Assembly (NCBI RefSeq): GCF_001186125.1 | Contig: NW_014040507.1 | Span: forward strand, 96,886-116,885 | Direction: 5' to 3' | DNA length: 20,000 nt | Origin: Sphaeroforma arctica JP610 | Lineage: Eukaryota > Opisthokonta > Ichthyosporea > Ichthyophonida | In this document: piece after piece, positions 1-10,370 of the stretch | Numbering within the stretch: position 1 is the first letter of the stretch | Layout: each line of letters begins with the position of its first letter | Notes under the pieces: generated by a model | Seen by the model: the letters and a program-made list of their open reading frames with translations, nothing else | What the model was told of the DNA's origin: nothing | Database searches by the model: none | Made by a program: the position numbers and the translations under genes

Positions 1-129
1 TTCAATTCCTCGGCGCACGACGCAGGCACCGCATAGACAAGCGCCGTATACATCGGATCGGCATTTCTGACTTCATTCACGATTTTTTTTTGGTATTTTC
101 TTTCGGCACTTCTTCTGTAGCAATTTTCG

Positions 130-927
130 CTAGATCGTTATTTCAATCATCCGTATTGGCAACTGGGACATCTTTGATTGGGTCACAGTTGATGATTTAT
201 CACCTGCTGTCAACGCCGCCTCGACCTCTTTGCGATTATAGTGATAATCGGGGTCACTGCAGTCCTTCCCCAATAAAACCCAGCATGGGTACTTCCACTT
301 GATCTGACCGTTTTCCAACATTGCCCTGTCCTTGTGTTCACTTTTGGTAGCCCTGAATAGTGGTAGATGTATTGGATCGTTTAGCATCGCCAGCATTCTG
401 CAAATATTGGATAGTGAACGCCGAATTGCCTGGTTGCCCTTGACTAGAGTGGTCGCATTCGTTACTGCCTTCTTGTTGTTGTTTGAGGCCCGTGCTCTCT
501 TGTCGATCGGGTCGTAAGACATAGGTACCTGCTGCCAATGCAGGGCAAATCCAAGTGATATGTGTGCTTTGTCACCGTCCTCAAGAACAGTGATCAATGT
601 CGGTTTCGGCGCGTCAGAAGGAGGCCCACCCCATGCATACGTTTTAGACAGTTGATCGGGAACACACTTACCCGATTCAATATCAAGTCGTGTGGAGATT
701 ACAACACAATTATTATATAACTTCATACGACGTTGGTACTCAGACCACAAATTCACTTTCATGAACAAATCATAGTCTGGACATATCGTTCGCAATGCAG
801 ATAGGGGTAGTTGTGCAGGGACCGATGCAGGTGCGATAGTATCTGGTGCAACGGCTGATGCACTTAGTGCTGGTGCGCTAGTAGCTGGTGCAACGGCTGA
901 TAAAGTATAGGTGCTTCTGCATTGTTA
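130..927 (-). CDS. Hypothetical protein, Ala/Pro-rich start and globular body
   Basis: This stop-free frame covers about 265 codons, long for chance here. The first ~40 codons form an Ala/Pro/Ser linker, partly from a duplicated phrase (ggtgcaacggctgat at 845 and 887, 42 bp apart). The remaining ~220 codons have a mixed, globular-looking composition, including WSEYQRRMKLYNN, LEDGDKAHISLGFALHW and KWKYPCWVLLGKDC. No clear ATG opens it; the first usable Met is inside (MKVNLW). So it is either an internal exon or part of a worn element. The acidic repeat frame overlaps its start in another frame, which could mean a splice junction there. I recognise no family. Confidence 0.35.
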
Positions 928-935
928 TGCTCTTC

Positions 936-1130
936 TGTATCGTGGACTCTGCTATCATGCTCTCCCTCATTATACTCGCTTGTATCGTACACTCCACTAT
1001 CATGCTCTCCCTCATTATGCAATCTTGTATCGTGCACTCCGCTATCATGCTCTTCCCCATTGTACTCTCCTGTATCGTACACTCCACTATCATGCTCTCC
1101 TTCGTTATACTCTCCGGTATCGTGATCTCC
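936..1130. repeat. 45-bp tandem repeat encoding acidic 15-residue units
   Basis: Units begin at exactly 936, 981, 1026 and 1071, with a partial fifth at 1116, a perfect 45-bp period without indels. Read on the minus strand (open frame 1166-864) it gives 15-residue units such as GEYNEGEHDSGVYDT. Because 45 is a multiple of three and the unit is poor in stops, several other frames are also open across it, so openness alone does not prove coding. Conservation of E, H, D, S and Y positions fits the minus-strand frame but is also what a young repeat would show. Confidence 0.85.
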
Positions 1131-1216
1131 TACTTCACGAATTTCCTCAATGCTCTTCTGTATCACGCTCGCCTACATCAAACCCACCTACTTCATGCTC
1201 TCACCAACTAAAATGT

Positions 1217-1486
1217 TCAACATCTCGTTTTTTGTCCTACTGATCTGAATAGGCCTACACCAGAGTCTTCCACTTCGTTGTGGCCGATATAAGGGTTATG
1301 AGATGCACGTGAACTTGTTTCTCTACCCATTTGATTTGGTGTACTGTGGTAGTAAGTGTTGTGTGATGCACGATAGTTTGTGTTGTGCGATTCGCCATGA
1401 GTAGTTTGGTGACCAACATTGCCGGGTGCGCCACAGAATTCTCCATCGTCGCTGCTCGCGTCCGGACCATGAACATTACTTTGCAC
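1217..1486 (-). CDS. Hypothetical low-complexity frame (His/Asn/Ser-rich)
   Basis: An open frame of 89 codons without a clear ATG start. It contains a recurring phrase, SHNTNYRASHNTYYHS then RASHNPYIGHN. No family is recognised. It sits just upstream, on the same strand, of the acidic 15-residue repeat, whose composition (His, Asp, Asn, Tyr, Glu) is partly similar. The two could be parts of one low-complexity gene separated by an intron, but I could not find a convincing splice pair. It may also be non-coding. Confidence 0.18.
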   Translation of the reverse strand: MQSNVHGPDASSDDGEFCGAPGNVGHQTTHGESHNTNYRASHNTYYHSTPNQMGRETSSRASHNPYIGHNEVEDSGVGLFRSVGQKTRC

Positions 1487-1740
1487 TACACTATCGTTGG
1501 AGAGAAGTCTAATGTCTGTCCCATCATGAACGGGTCGTAACTAGCTCGCTCACTTCTGCTAGCATCAACCCCTGTTCTGCGTGCTGCTTGACGGTTACGT
1601 TCGCTGTTGGATATATGCTGTAAAGATCGAACAGTCTCCCTCGCCGGCACAATCATAGTCTAGCGAGGCTGATTGTATCATTTCTTACTATTCGATACAG
1701 TCCCGGCCGTGTTGTATGCGACCTTGGTTTGCTCGACATG

Positions 1741-1776
1741 TGATGCATGTGATGCATGCGATGCATACGATGCATC
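1741..1776. repeat. 9-bp tandem repeat, four units
   Basis: Four 9-bp units of the form (t/c)gatgcat(g/a/c) stand head to tail. The two left units are identical and each right unit differs at one or two positions. The Cys/Ile-rich translation seen on the minus strand is a product of the repeat. Confidence 0.8.
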
Positions 1777-2517
1777 GGACCCCATCGCCATAATCGCTTG
1801 CTAAAGGATACACTCTTTTTAAAACTATTGATGTAAATACTATTGTGTCATATTTCTTTACATTTATACATTGTTTGATAGTATGTGTGTCACAACACAG
1901 CACAAACACAAACAAATAAGGTGGTTGTGTGCACGCAAGCTACTGTCCGTTGTACTTGGCTTTGTAGCGGGCCTGGTGTAGCCAATGAAATGTAACCCGA
2001 AGTCCCACCCAAATTGTACGTTTTCAAGCCCATTTTGTGAGTTTATGTACTATTTCGACCTAAAACGTAAAACTCAAAGCGGAAGTGAAAAGTTTTCGAG
2101 GGTCCCAGACCCTCAAAAAGTTGACCTGAAAAATATGCATCTTCCTCTTCTCCAAAATTCGTACCAGTGTATTCATTGGTCCACAACTCTAGCGAACGAA
2201 CTAAATCGTGAAACTATTTCTCGTTTATACGGGCGGACCCTAAATGTACTTTTCAAACTTTATATGAAACAAGCTTGAGAAAGGTATAGAATATTACATA
2301 TAGCGAATTTGATTGGGTAGTTAGAAAACGTACCCGTAAATTTGGATGTACATTTAGTCACTTTCCATTGTAAACCATGTACATTTAGGGTTTTACCTGT
2401 CCCGATAATTAAAGTGACAAATACGTCCAGTTGTTGCTCTGTACATTCGAAACTGATCATATTTGGATTGGCGATCGTGCTTTATGTACACGCCCAGAGA
2501 TACGCGGTCGTCAATAT
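1777..2517. other. Unassigned 0.7 kb with scattered short repeats
   Basis: No recognised gene. Short related words recur: CCCTAAATGTAC at 2238-2249 has a perfect reverse complement at 2379-2390, and GTACGTTTTC at 2016-2025 has one at 2324-2333. The pairs interleave, so they do not form one hairpin. A plus-strand frame at 1985-2278 and a minus-strand frame at 2460-2260 are both short and unlike any family I know. Confidence 0.35.
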
Positions 2518-3211
2518 TTACTTCTTGGTCGTGTAATTAATAAAGGCTACCTGACTACCATATACATGCATATAACGTAGACAAGCTTCAGGACTAGCCA
2601 ACGCCCCAGAGGCATCCCAGGACGATTCGTTGTCTGGATTGCCTCTATAATATTGGATAGCTTTGGTAAGTGTGGCAAATTGTATTGCTTCAGCCCACAT
2701 TGAACTTGGCTGCTTCGAGTGTTGAACATGTACATCATAATGAGCTTGATGCTGCTTTTTTTGCGCTCTACGAGGTCGTGCAATGGTGGGAAAATGGTGG
2801 GGACATGGATCACCTTGATGTTTTGCTGAATTGTTAGCGTTGAATTTCTTGGGGACGAATTCTCCACCTCCATCACACTTGAGCTTTCGCATTTTTGGCG
2901 AGATCGTCTTTATCGATATCGGTATAAAACATGTCAAGTGTGGCGGCAGCATTGTCTTTGCTCTTGATGGAATATACAAACAACAGGCCACTATTCACAT
3001 CAACATATCTGATGTTGGATGTACAGCCGTTCGTAGATACCGGAAGTCCTGTCCAAGGCCCAACCGGTGGGCGAGTATTTAAAAGATTCTCTTTGTCGGA
3101 ACTTGGGTGACGGCACATTTTTCTAAGCGCACACGTGGTACAGAAGAAGAGAGTCTGTGGATGAGCAAGAACGTCATCTTGGGCAGATAGGAGGCCCGCG
3201 GCAGGCGGCAC
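2518..3211 (-). mobile_element. Ty1/copia pre-integrase and integrase remains
   Basis: An old copy, broken in several places. At about 3170-3080 (minus strand) is the zinc-binding pre-integrase segment with histidine and paired cysteines (AHPQTLFFCTTCALRK). Next comes the start of the integrase core. Near 2890-2850 is CDGGGEF, matching the (S/C)D-N-G-G-E-F core block of copia integrases, and at about 2705-2650 a WAEAI...YY segment typical of the later integrase. The block is on the strand opposite to the copia reverse transcriptase at 5.4-7.1 kb, so the two are either separate insertions or an inverted element. No terminal repeats were recognised. Confidence 0.7.
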
Positions 3212-3622
3212 ATTATACTTTAAAATGAATTCCCCCTGTTATATATCAACTTACTCAGATCCGTCGCAGATGAAGGTTTCGGGCGTAGTCTGGATGAGTT
3301 CTACATGAATGTGCAGCTGTTTCAGACTTTGCTGGAAGTGCTTGCTTTTAGAAGCCATATAAGTCAGGGAAAGACGACGGTGACAAGTCCTTTTTTTGTG
3401 TGCTTTAACTTCGATGGTACTACGCTCCATTATTTGTCGGTTAAAGGGATATTCACATAGAGGTGTAGCCGGCGATCAGACCATGATTGTACAGATGTCA
3501 TCCTGAAAAAGAGTTCAACACCAGCTGGCCCAAAGCATCGACAACGTGGGCGCGGAATAGTGTTGGAATAAGTTGCCAATTATCTATACTGACGCGAAAT
3601 GGCGCATATGTGTTGATATTGT
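3212..3622. other. Unassigned 0.4 kb between element fragments
   Basis: Nothing I can name. The part next to the integrase block may be more of the same copia element, but no motif confirms it. Confidence 0.3.
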
Positions 3623-4165
3623 TTAACTTAAGTATCGACTTAGCCATGCGAGGAGGCGTGTGCCCAAGCTTGTCTCGCCAGTGTGTGATTGTCTCTGTTG
3701 CAAATTGACTGATGTTATACTGACCATCAATCTCTGATATACGATAGAGGATTTAAATGCCGTCTGTAATGAAGCATTCTGTAGGTTCGTGTGGGTTTGT
3801 TCGCAGAGGAAATAGAAAGTATATTTGGCTATATATTTGGCTAGCTTTGGGTTTTTGGGTTTTAAGATTATATGATTGTTATAGAATGAGTGTTGGATTA
3901 TAAGCATATTGTGTCGTGTAATTTGGCTTGTTATATCTAGCGATTGTTTTGCTATAGTCGTAGCTATGTCGTCGATGTACACACAGTATATTATGTGTTC
4001 TTCATGCACTGCCGTGGTTCTAAAGTTTGGTGGTAATATGTACAACAAGTTGTTGGTGAATAATTCAAATGAGTAGTATCGCGCTGAGGGCAGGCTAATA
4101 CTTGGCAGTGACGTTTTGAATGCTATATCGATGAGTACGTCCCCAGATTTCTTAGACTTAATCAT
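3623..4165 (-). mobile_element. Reverse-transcriptase-like frame, probably LINE fragment
   Basis: A single uninterrupted frame of 180 codons contains IIYCVYIDDIATTI, matching the YxDD catalytic box of reverse transcriptases. Upstream of it, FELFTNNLLYILPP sits where non-LTR (LINE) enzymes have their 'LF-x-L-F-x-N-D-L' segment, with plausible spacing. Downstream, HSFYNNHIILKPKNPK resembles the stretch after the palm. The usual PQGSVLSP is not clearly kept. It ends near 3623 without endonuclease or tail. LINE is my best guess; another retroelement class is possible. It lies between pieces of copia elements and may be a nested insertion. Confidence 0.4.
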
Positions 4166-4257
4166 ATCACGTGATAGTGAGAATGCAAAGGACCAACAAA
4201 AACTTGTACATTATACTACTAAGCTGTTTCTAATGCTACTAAGGCAATGCGTGGACT

Positions 4258-5370
4258 GTTAGACTCGTGGAAGTCATTGGCCTTGGCTAGAGGCATCAAC
4301 CACAGCTAAACAGCCGCACTATCAATAGCCTGATACGAACCCAGATTCAAAGCAAACACTCCTTGGTGTCAAAGTCTAACTCCTCGCAAGGGGGAGATGA
4401 AGTTCTGAAGAAGAAGCAGATCCTTCTTGGACCTAGTTTGAGCACAGTCGGAGGAAGCATACGAATATACGACCTGGAGGCGGAGACAAGGCGTGTAACA
4501 CTAGTGACTATATAGCCACATTATCAATAGCCTGGTACCAACCTGACTCGAAGCAAACACTCCCTTTGGTGTCAAAGTCTAATTTCTAACAGGGAATAGG
4601 ACAAGTTCTGTAAGAACAAAGTCTAATTCCTAACAGGGAATAGACTGTGAGAACAAAGTCCAATTCCTAACAGGGAATAGAACAAGTAATGCGAGAAGAA
4701 GCAGATGCTCCTTGAACCGAATTTGAACACAGTCGGAGAAATCATACGAATATATGATTTGGCGACAAGGCGCGCAAAACTCGTGGTTATCGTCCTGATC
4801 CCACCATTGCTAGTGGCAAGCCAAACAGCCGCACTATCAATAGCCTGGTGCCAAACCTGACTCGAAGCAAACACTCCCTTTGGTGTCACAGTCTAATTCC
4901 TAACAGGGAATAGGACAAGTTCTGTGAGAACAAAGTCTGATTCCTAACAGGGAGTAGCACAAGTTCTGTGAGAACAAAGTCTAATTCCTAACAGGGAATA
5001 GAACAAGTTATGTGAGAAGAAGCAAATGCTTCTTGAACCTAATTTGAACACAGTCGGAGAAATCATACAAATATATGACTTGGCGACAAGGCGTGCAAAA
5101 CTCGTGATTATCGTCCTGATCCTACCATTGCTAGTGGCAAGCCAAACAGCCGCACTATCAATAGCCTGGTACCATAGCTGAACTTAAAGTAAACACTCTC
5201 TTTGGTGCCTAAGCATAATTCTTAACAGGGGAAAAAACAATTTTTGTGAGAAGAGGCAAATAATCTTTTATCCAAATTTGAACAGAGTCGGAGAAAGCAT
5301 ACGAATACACGTATTGGCGACGAGGCGTGTAAGACTCGTGATTATCGTCTTGATCTCACCATGCTTGTGG
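4258..5370. repeat. Four-copy tandem array with nested ~45-bp subrepeats
   Basis: Four copies of one unit follow each other, anchored by gccgcactatcaatagcc or a close variant at 4313, 4515, 4828 and 5149 (spacings 202, 313 and 321 bp). Each unit contains aagcaaacactccctttggt, then a subrepeat built on aattcctaacagggaatag, then atttgaacacagtcggag and ggcgacaaggcg. The subrepeat is single in the outer copies and triple in the two middle copies, which accounts for much of the length difference. The middle copies are most alike, and the outer ones, above all the fourth, more worn. No frame is conserved through the units, so I read it as non-coding satellite-like DNA. Confidence 0.88.
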
Positions 5371-7060
5371 CAAAAAAAAATCAAAGAAGACAAGCGTCAG
5401 AATGAGGCCATCCGATATTCAAAAAAAATAATTCTGATACCGATAAGAATTCGAATAGTCGCACAGGATGCGAAGAGCCGGAGAGTGACGCTGCTGACGC
5501 TGCTGAGGCATCAGATGATGATCAGATAGACCTGTCACTACCGGAGGTGAATGGGGAATAAACTGTATATGAGGCAGAAGAGTCTGACACTTCAATGTGT
5601 CCTCAAGCAAGAGCGCAGACGAGTCGAGCAAGGTAAACATCCCGTTGCATGCGAGTCATTGATAACATGACTTAATGAACAAGCAGTCGCCGTATAGACG
5701 AGACAGATCCATAGAATGCAGGTTCGACAGAAGGCGTGACAGGGATACTGCCGCCATACCCCAGGATCTGCATCAGAGAGCGCAACCATCAGACTTGTGA
5801 CACACCTCTTAGACCAACATAAAAGGCAAAGAGGGATCGTAAACGAGATCGTGGCGCCCCTAATTTTGGTTCTGACAATATTGCAGCCTTCAAAGACTGA
5901 GCTAGGTCATATGACGAGCGGATAATCCGTAAAGCGATGCAGGATGAGCTACACTCGATGATTGACATGGAAGTATGAAGCCTCTGACATCGCCGAGTAA
6001 CCCAAACATAGCCACTGGGCTTGATTAAGGCTCCCGTCTTCGAACTATAAAGTGATGAGTACGGTACAGTCATACGACACAAATAGTACGACACAAAGCT
6101 CGCCTGTACTCAAGAAATTTTGGAACAGTATGTGTGGGATTTCGTGCAGACATCTTCGCCAGACGTTGCCAAGATTGCCGCGTTCTGTAGATTTTTCAGA
6201 CTTGTGATGCTGCTGGGTGACTTGTTGAGTGACAACGATTTCAAACTGATGAAAGAAGATACTGTATGTGAGTTGATGAAGGGTATCTACGCCTTAAAAA
6301 GATAGGCCTGTGTTGGCTCGTAAGGTTCCGTGACTTGCTCGTCAAAGTCTTTGGACACCGCCTGTCTCTGACAGATCCCTGCCTAATAATCGGAAGGAGA
6401 ATATTCGTAGTCTTTTATGTTGACGATGGTGAATGGTGGATAGGATCTTGCATAGGATCAAGAAATATTAATGAAAGATAAACGTGTCAGAGGACGGGAC
6501 CTTTCTTTCACAGCCTATGGATAGAGTTAAGGTGGATCGGACCTCTTCAGCGAGTCAGACGCCCATAAGTACATCGTTCGACGTCCCGTGCTTCAGGACA
6601 CTAAAATCGTAGCATCATAGGCTCACTCAAGTTTGCTACTGTTGGCACACGCCTAAATGCTACTTGTGCTACGAGTTCACTGATCATATGCTTGGATCAG
6701 CCAGCGAAAGCACAAGTGTAAATTTTTGGAGACAATGAAATATTGTAGATCATTATGAATCCATAGTGGACTTGGTGCTTTGTACATCTGAAGCGAGCTT
6801 TGCTCGGGAGAAGGACAAGCAATCACGCATCGGATACTTGGGCTTCTTTGGAAACGCACCGCGGCGTCAGATTGACACCAACCTAAGCACATCAGAATAC
6901 AAATACTTCTGCCTTGTGGAATACAATTGATATTTTGTACGAGGGCCATATGAACACAGGACAACTGTGCTAGAAGCCTGTGGATCTGAGCTGCCGATTG
7001 CTGACGTGTTGACCACAGTGCACTGCCACGCATAGTTTTATAAAAACATTGCAATCATAT
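5371..7060 (+). mobile_element. Ty1/copia reverse transcriptase-RNase H remains
   Basis: An old copy, broken in many places. In order it shows an acidic linker of the kind that precedes the copia reverse transcriptase (about 5430-5550), the start of the reverse transcriptase (about 5830-6110), the 'VCELMKGIYALKR' block near 6266-6304 that matches the copia consensus C-L-x-K-x-L-Y-G-L-K-Q, and RNase H remains near 6820-6930 (GYLGFFGNAP, then LSTSEYKY). Gag and integrase are not visible on this strand upstream, where the tandem array begins. No long terminal repeat was recognised on either side. Confidence 0.7.
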
Positions 7061-8580
7061 GTTGGAATATTTACAAGTATGCAGTCCTGACTAGATCAAA
7101 ATGCTGTTACACCTGGTATGTGGGGGATATATAGAAGCTTAAATAGCTACGTATTTCGTCTATGAAGGAGTGATGATAATTGTATTACTGGATTGTGCGA
7201 ACCTCATATTGGTGGACTAGACTTTACTTAAACGGGCATTTTAGCTTTTTTACCTATTGAATACTGTTTACAGTTTAATTTGATTCGTTGTTCAAGAGTT
7301 GCAATATGCATGTATCGATGTTGGGTAGTATGATGTTGTACAAAAAATAACTTGCGAGATATATGACAAAAAGTATAAATCGATAGCGTTGTTAGCTGTC
7401 AGTACATTGAAGACCATGACTGTTCCGAACTCCTATTGACTCAAGGGGTTCATTTTGACTCGAGGAGACCGTACGTTTCGGCAAAAATTTGGTTGAATAC
7501 CGGTTCAAAACTCAGATAAAGTTCATTTTCAAGGAGTAGAAAATTCATATCGGCAACTAAATTCCATATTTCTTTTGGCTATGTTGTTTAAAGAACTTTC
7601 TGAATACTTCAAAATACACTTCTCGAATTCTGAAAATTCCAAACAGGATATATTTTTGAACAAACTCCGGCTTTGGCAAAGTAACTTTCCGACAATTCGC
7701 CCCTCATAAATATTGTGCTATGTTTGTGAATGAGAAGTAAAAAAGAGGGTATATCTTTGTTTTCATGTCAGTTGGAAAGTATAGAGAAGAGTGAGATAGG
7801 TTTTTTCAACCGCACAAAACCAACCACGCCCACTCCAATTCACATAAGTGTTGCTTTGTGAATGGACACTGTAATTACACCGCATATGGTCACGAGATTT
7901 GACAATGAACACAGAACTATACGCAAAGTGTCTTTTTACATAGTTCGATAAGCGCTTGCATGCCTGTAGTACCTTTAATGTTGCTGTAAGATTTTCATAC
8001 TGCAAATGACAAACACTGCAAGCAAGAGTGGCACTTTTCTTATTGTGCCATACCCCGTGGACGCCAGTATACCATATATAGTCCGCCAAGCATCATTTCG
8101 TGTAGCACGGGCTGGGATAAGGCTGGTTATTGCTTTTCTACAAATCCGAGCGTAAGTTTTGTGACGTGTGTACTTGCGAAAACCACATACATTCGTACAT
8201 TCCAGAAAGCGGGAAACGGAAGTTGGTACCTTAAACCAGTTAGATTTATTTTAGCTATATTTAGTGTAAAAGGTGTGAGTATTTATAGCATGTTAGGAGA
8301 GTGTGCAGTATAGGCACAAGTTTCGATGGATGGAACTACAAATGCGATGTACGCGCTCGGCGAGCACATCAATCGCATCTATAGCTGGCACGGACCGGGG
8401 AGGAGGTGTGAGGTTCTGTTCAATGAGAATTAATTAGTTTGGAAGTTTTATAGGTGGTAATGACAGTATAATAGCGGTTCAGAAGTCGATGGCTGAGATC
8501 ATGGAAGTACACAAGCCTGATAGACGGGCAACGTGTAAGCACACAAGATGTCTCACATTTGCTGGCCAATCTTCGACACA
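7061..8580. other. Unassigned 1.5 kb between two retroelement remains
   Basis: AT-rich sequence with no recognised gene. The longest frame is on the minus strand at 8089-7763 (108 codons, no ATG start), containing TLACSVCHLQYEN and NWSGRGWFCAVEKTYL; I do not recognise a family and it may be chance. A 17-bp phrase is imperfectly repeated at 7436-7470 (tgactcaaggggttc / tgactcgaggagacc). No terminal repeat of the copia block to the left was found here. Confidence 0.35.
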
Positions 8581-10370
8581 AGTTTATCTTGCACCTTCTG
8601 GAATTTGATTTTTGAAATCACCGCCCTCATACCTCGAGAAAGTCCTGTGCTTCCGGTCTCAATCATGTCCAGAACTGTACGAAAATCTGGGACAAGCCAT
8701 TGACGTATCTTCCGGTAAAAGACATCCCGATTGCGTACGAAAAGTTTATCGAAGCCAAACGAAATGTCGAATACCTAGGAGTCATTGTCAACATGGAAAC
8801 ATGAACAATCTCTATCTCAGATCACAAACGTGACAAAACTATCAATCTTCTGGACTCATAGTCACATCTCAAAGCCGCAACTAGGCTCCAAATAGAAGTA
8901 CTCGAAGTCAATTCATCATGGTTATCGGCAATGATAATATCTATTAGCTACTTTTCACAACGAGTTTACATTTTACCCCCGAAAGTGAACAGAAAGCACT
9001 ATCACTAGTAAATACCTGCTTATCTTCACAAAGACGTGCTATTTATTTGTCATATGCTAAATCCTTGGTCAAAGACCACCCTTCTACCTAGGTCCCACAG
9101 ATTTTTCACTATCGACACACCAAAGGCTCTGTCGGATTGGTTGGCTTCATGCCGGACAGCCATTGGTTTTACCTCAAATAAGAATACCACTCTGAAGTAC
9201 CCTATCAACTGCGAACAGTTGCGTGCTGTCTGCTATCTGCTCACCACTTTCGCCGAGCAATTTGCCGGACATACTGTAACAATCCATCGAGACAATACAG
9301 AAGCCGTAGTAGCCATCAAGATTCGCTTGGGTTATTGCGACTCATTGTTCTTGTGCAGCACCCCATAGCACACGTCCATAGTACTGCAACAAGAGCAAGC
9401 TCTCGCGACATATTTGTGTCTAAGGCTCCGGGAACATCGCTCGTTTATTCGACTACCACAGATACTGCATACAAAATTATTTTATCTTCCATAAAACAGG
9501 GGCACCGCTCAGACCTACCGTATGGCAGCGACCTCACGAATCCTAACGCATTCTCTAGCTCCCAGTACGGTGCCCCGTTCAAATCATTTATATTCTCATC
9601 AATGACGATCGAGTGCAGCAATGCTTACCTCTCCAGTACAACGTATGTTCGTCGATTGTCTTATTCACGAACGACTGATTTCACTTGATATCACAAAACT
9701 GCGCAAAGATATACTAGGCGTTGACCCTTGTATTATGTTCGTGGGTGGACCGGGCCTCCGCGGCGTACAATCAGATTCTATCAGCAGATAGATACCTATA
9801 TTTTTAGGCCTTCTCTACTGACTACATAGCGAAAATGACAAAAACTTTCATCCTTTCGGCGTTCTCCAGGTAAAACGGGATCGAGCTCCACTCACATCCC
9901 AACTAGTTTGCACACGTATTTGGCCAGTCGCATAACGCAACCTGACTAATGCAAAAGGTTTCCATATTTCTACTTGTATCCTAGTGGATGCTTTCGATTC
10001 TTTCCACTCTGGTGAACTAACGATTCAATTTTTTTTTTTGAGCCATACTTCCAATTTATATATGTTCACCGGTCTGGCATACGCATCCTGACTCATCAAG
10101 ACATTTTACAAATTCTGCTCCAAACTTCAGAGCCGCACGTGCCCAACCATACTCAAACGGATGTATTTGCGCATACTCATGGCAACTCAAGTGGCTTGCC
10201 CTTACAAAAAATAAACATGCCGACTCACACCTATTCTCCATCGACAATGTGCCTTTTATAAAGACATAATTCACCAAATCATTCAAGTCACTCGTCCGCC
10301 ACGCCGACACTGGTACAGATACCATTAATATGTAGCTGAAGATTATATTCAAGCACTGTTCTATAGATAC
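8581..10370 (+). mobile_element. DIRS-like (tyrosine-recombinase) retroelement remains
   Basis: An old copy, broken in many places. The clearest part is an RNase H-like segment near 9120-9340, where a glutamate-containing 'EQLRAV' helix is followed by a 'HRDNTEAVVAI' block. This arrangement is typical of DIRS and related tyrosine-recombinase retroelements. Upstream (8.6-8.85 kb) is the tail of a reverse transcriptase with a YLGV-type turn. Downstream (about 9.7-10.35 kb) lie weaker traces that may be the tyrosine recombinase. I could not find its split or inverted terminal repeats, so the ends are approximate. The RNase H call is firmer than the recombinase call. From its wear it is an old insertion. 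Confidence 0.6.

Noticed and set aside
1-93. Short open minus-strand stretch running off the left edge (VNEVRNADPMYTALVYAVPA)
   Set aside because: Only about 29 codons and in a different frame from the neighbouring hypothetical frame; too short to call.
888-1243. Three overlapping plus-strand frames across the 45-bp repeat
   Set aside because: They are open because the repeat unit is a multiple of three and has no stops. Their Leu/Ser/His/Tyr strings have no independent support.
2016-2390. Inverted repeats as a possible transposon end or hairpin
   Set aside because: The two perfect inverted pairs interleave and cannot form one stem, and no target-site duplication was seen around them.
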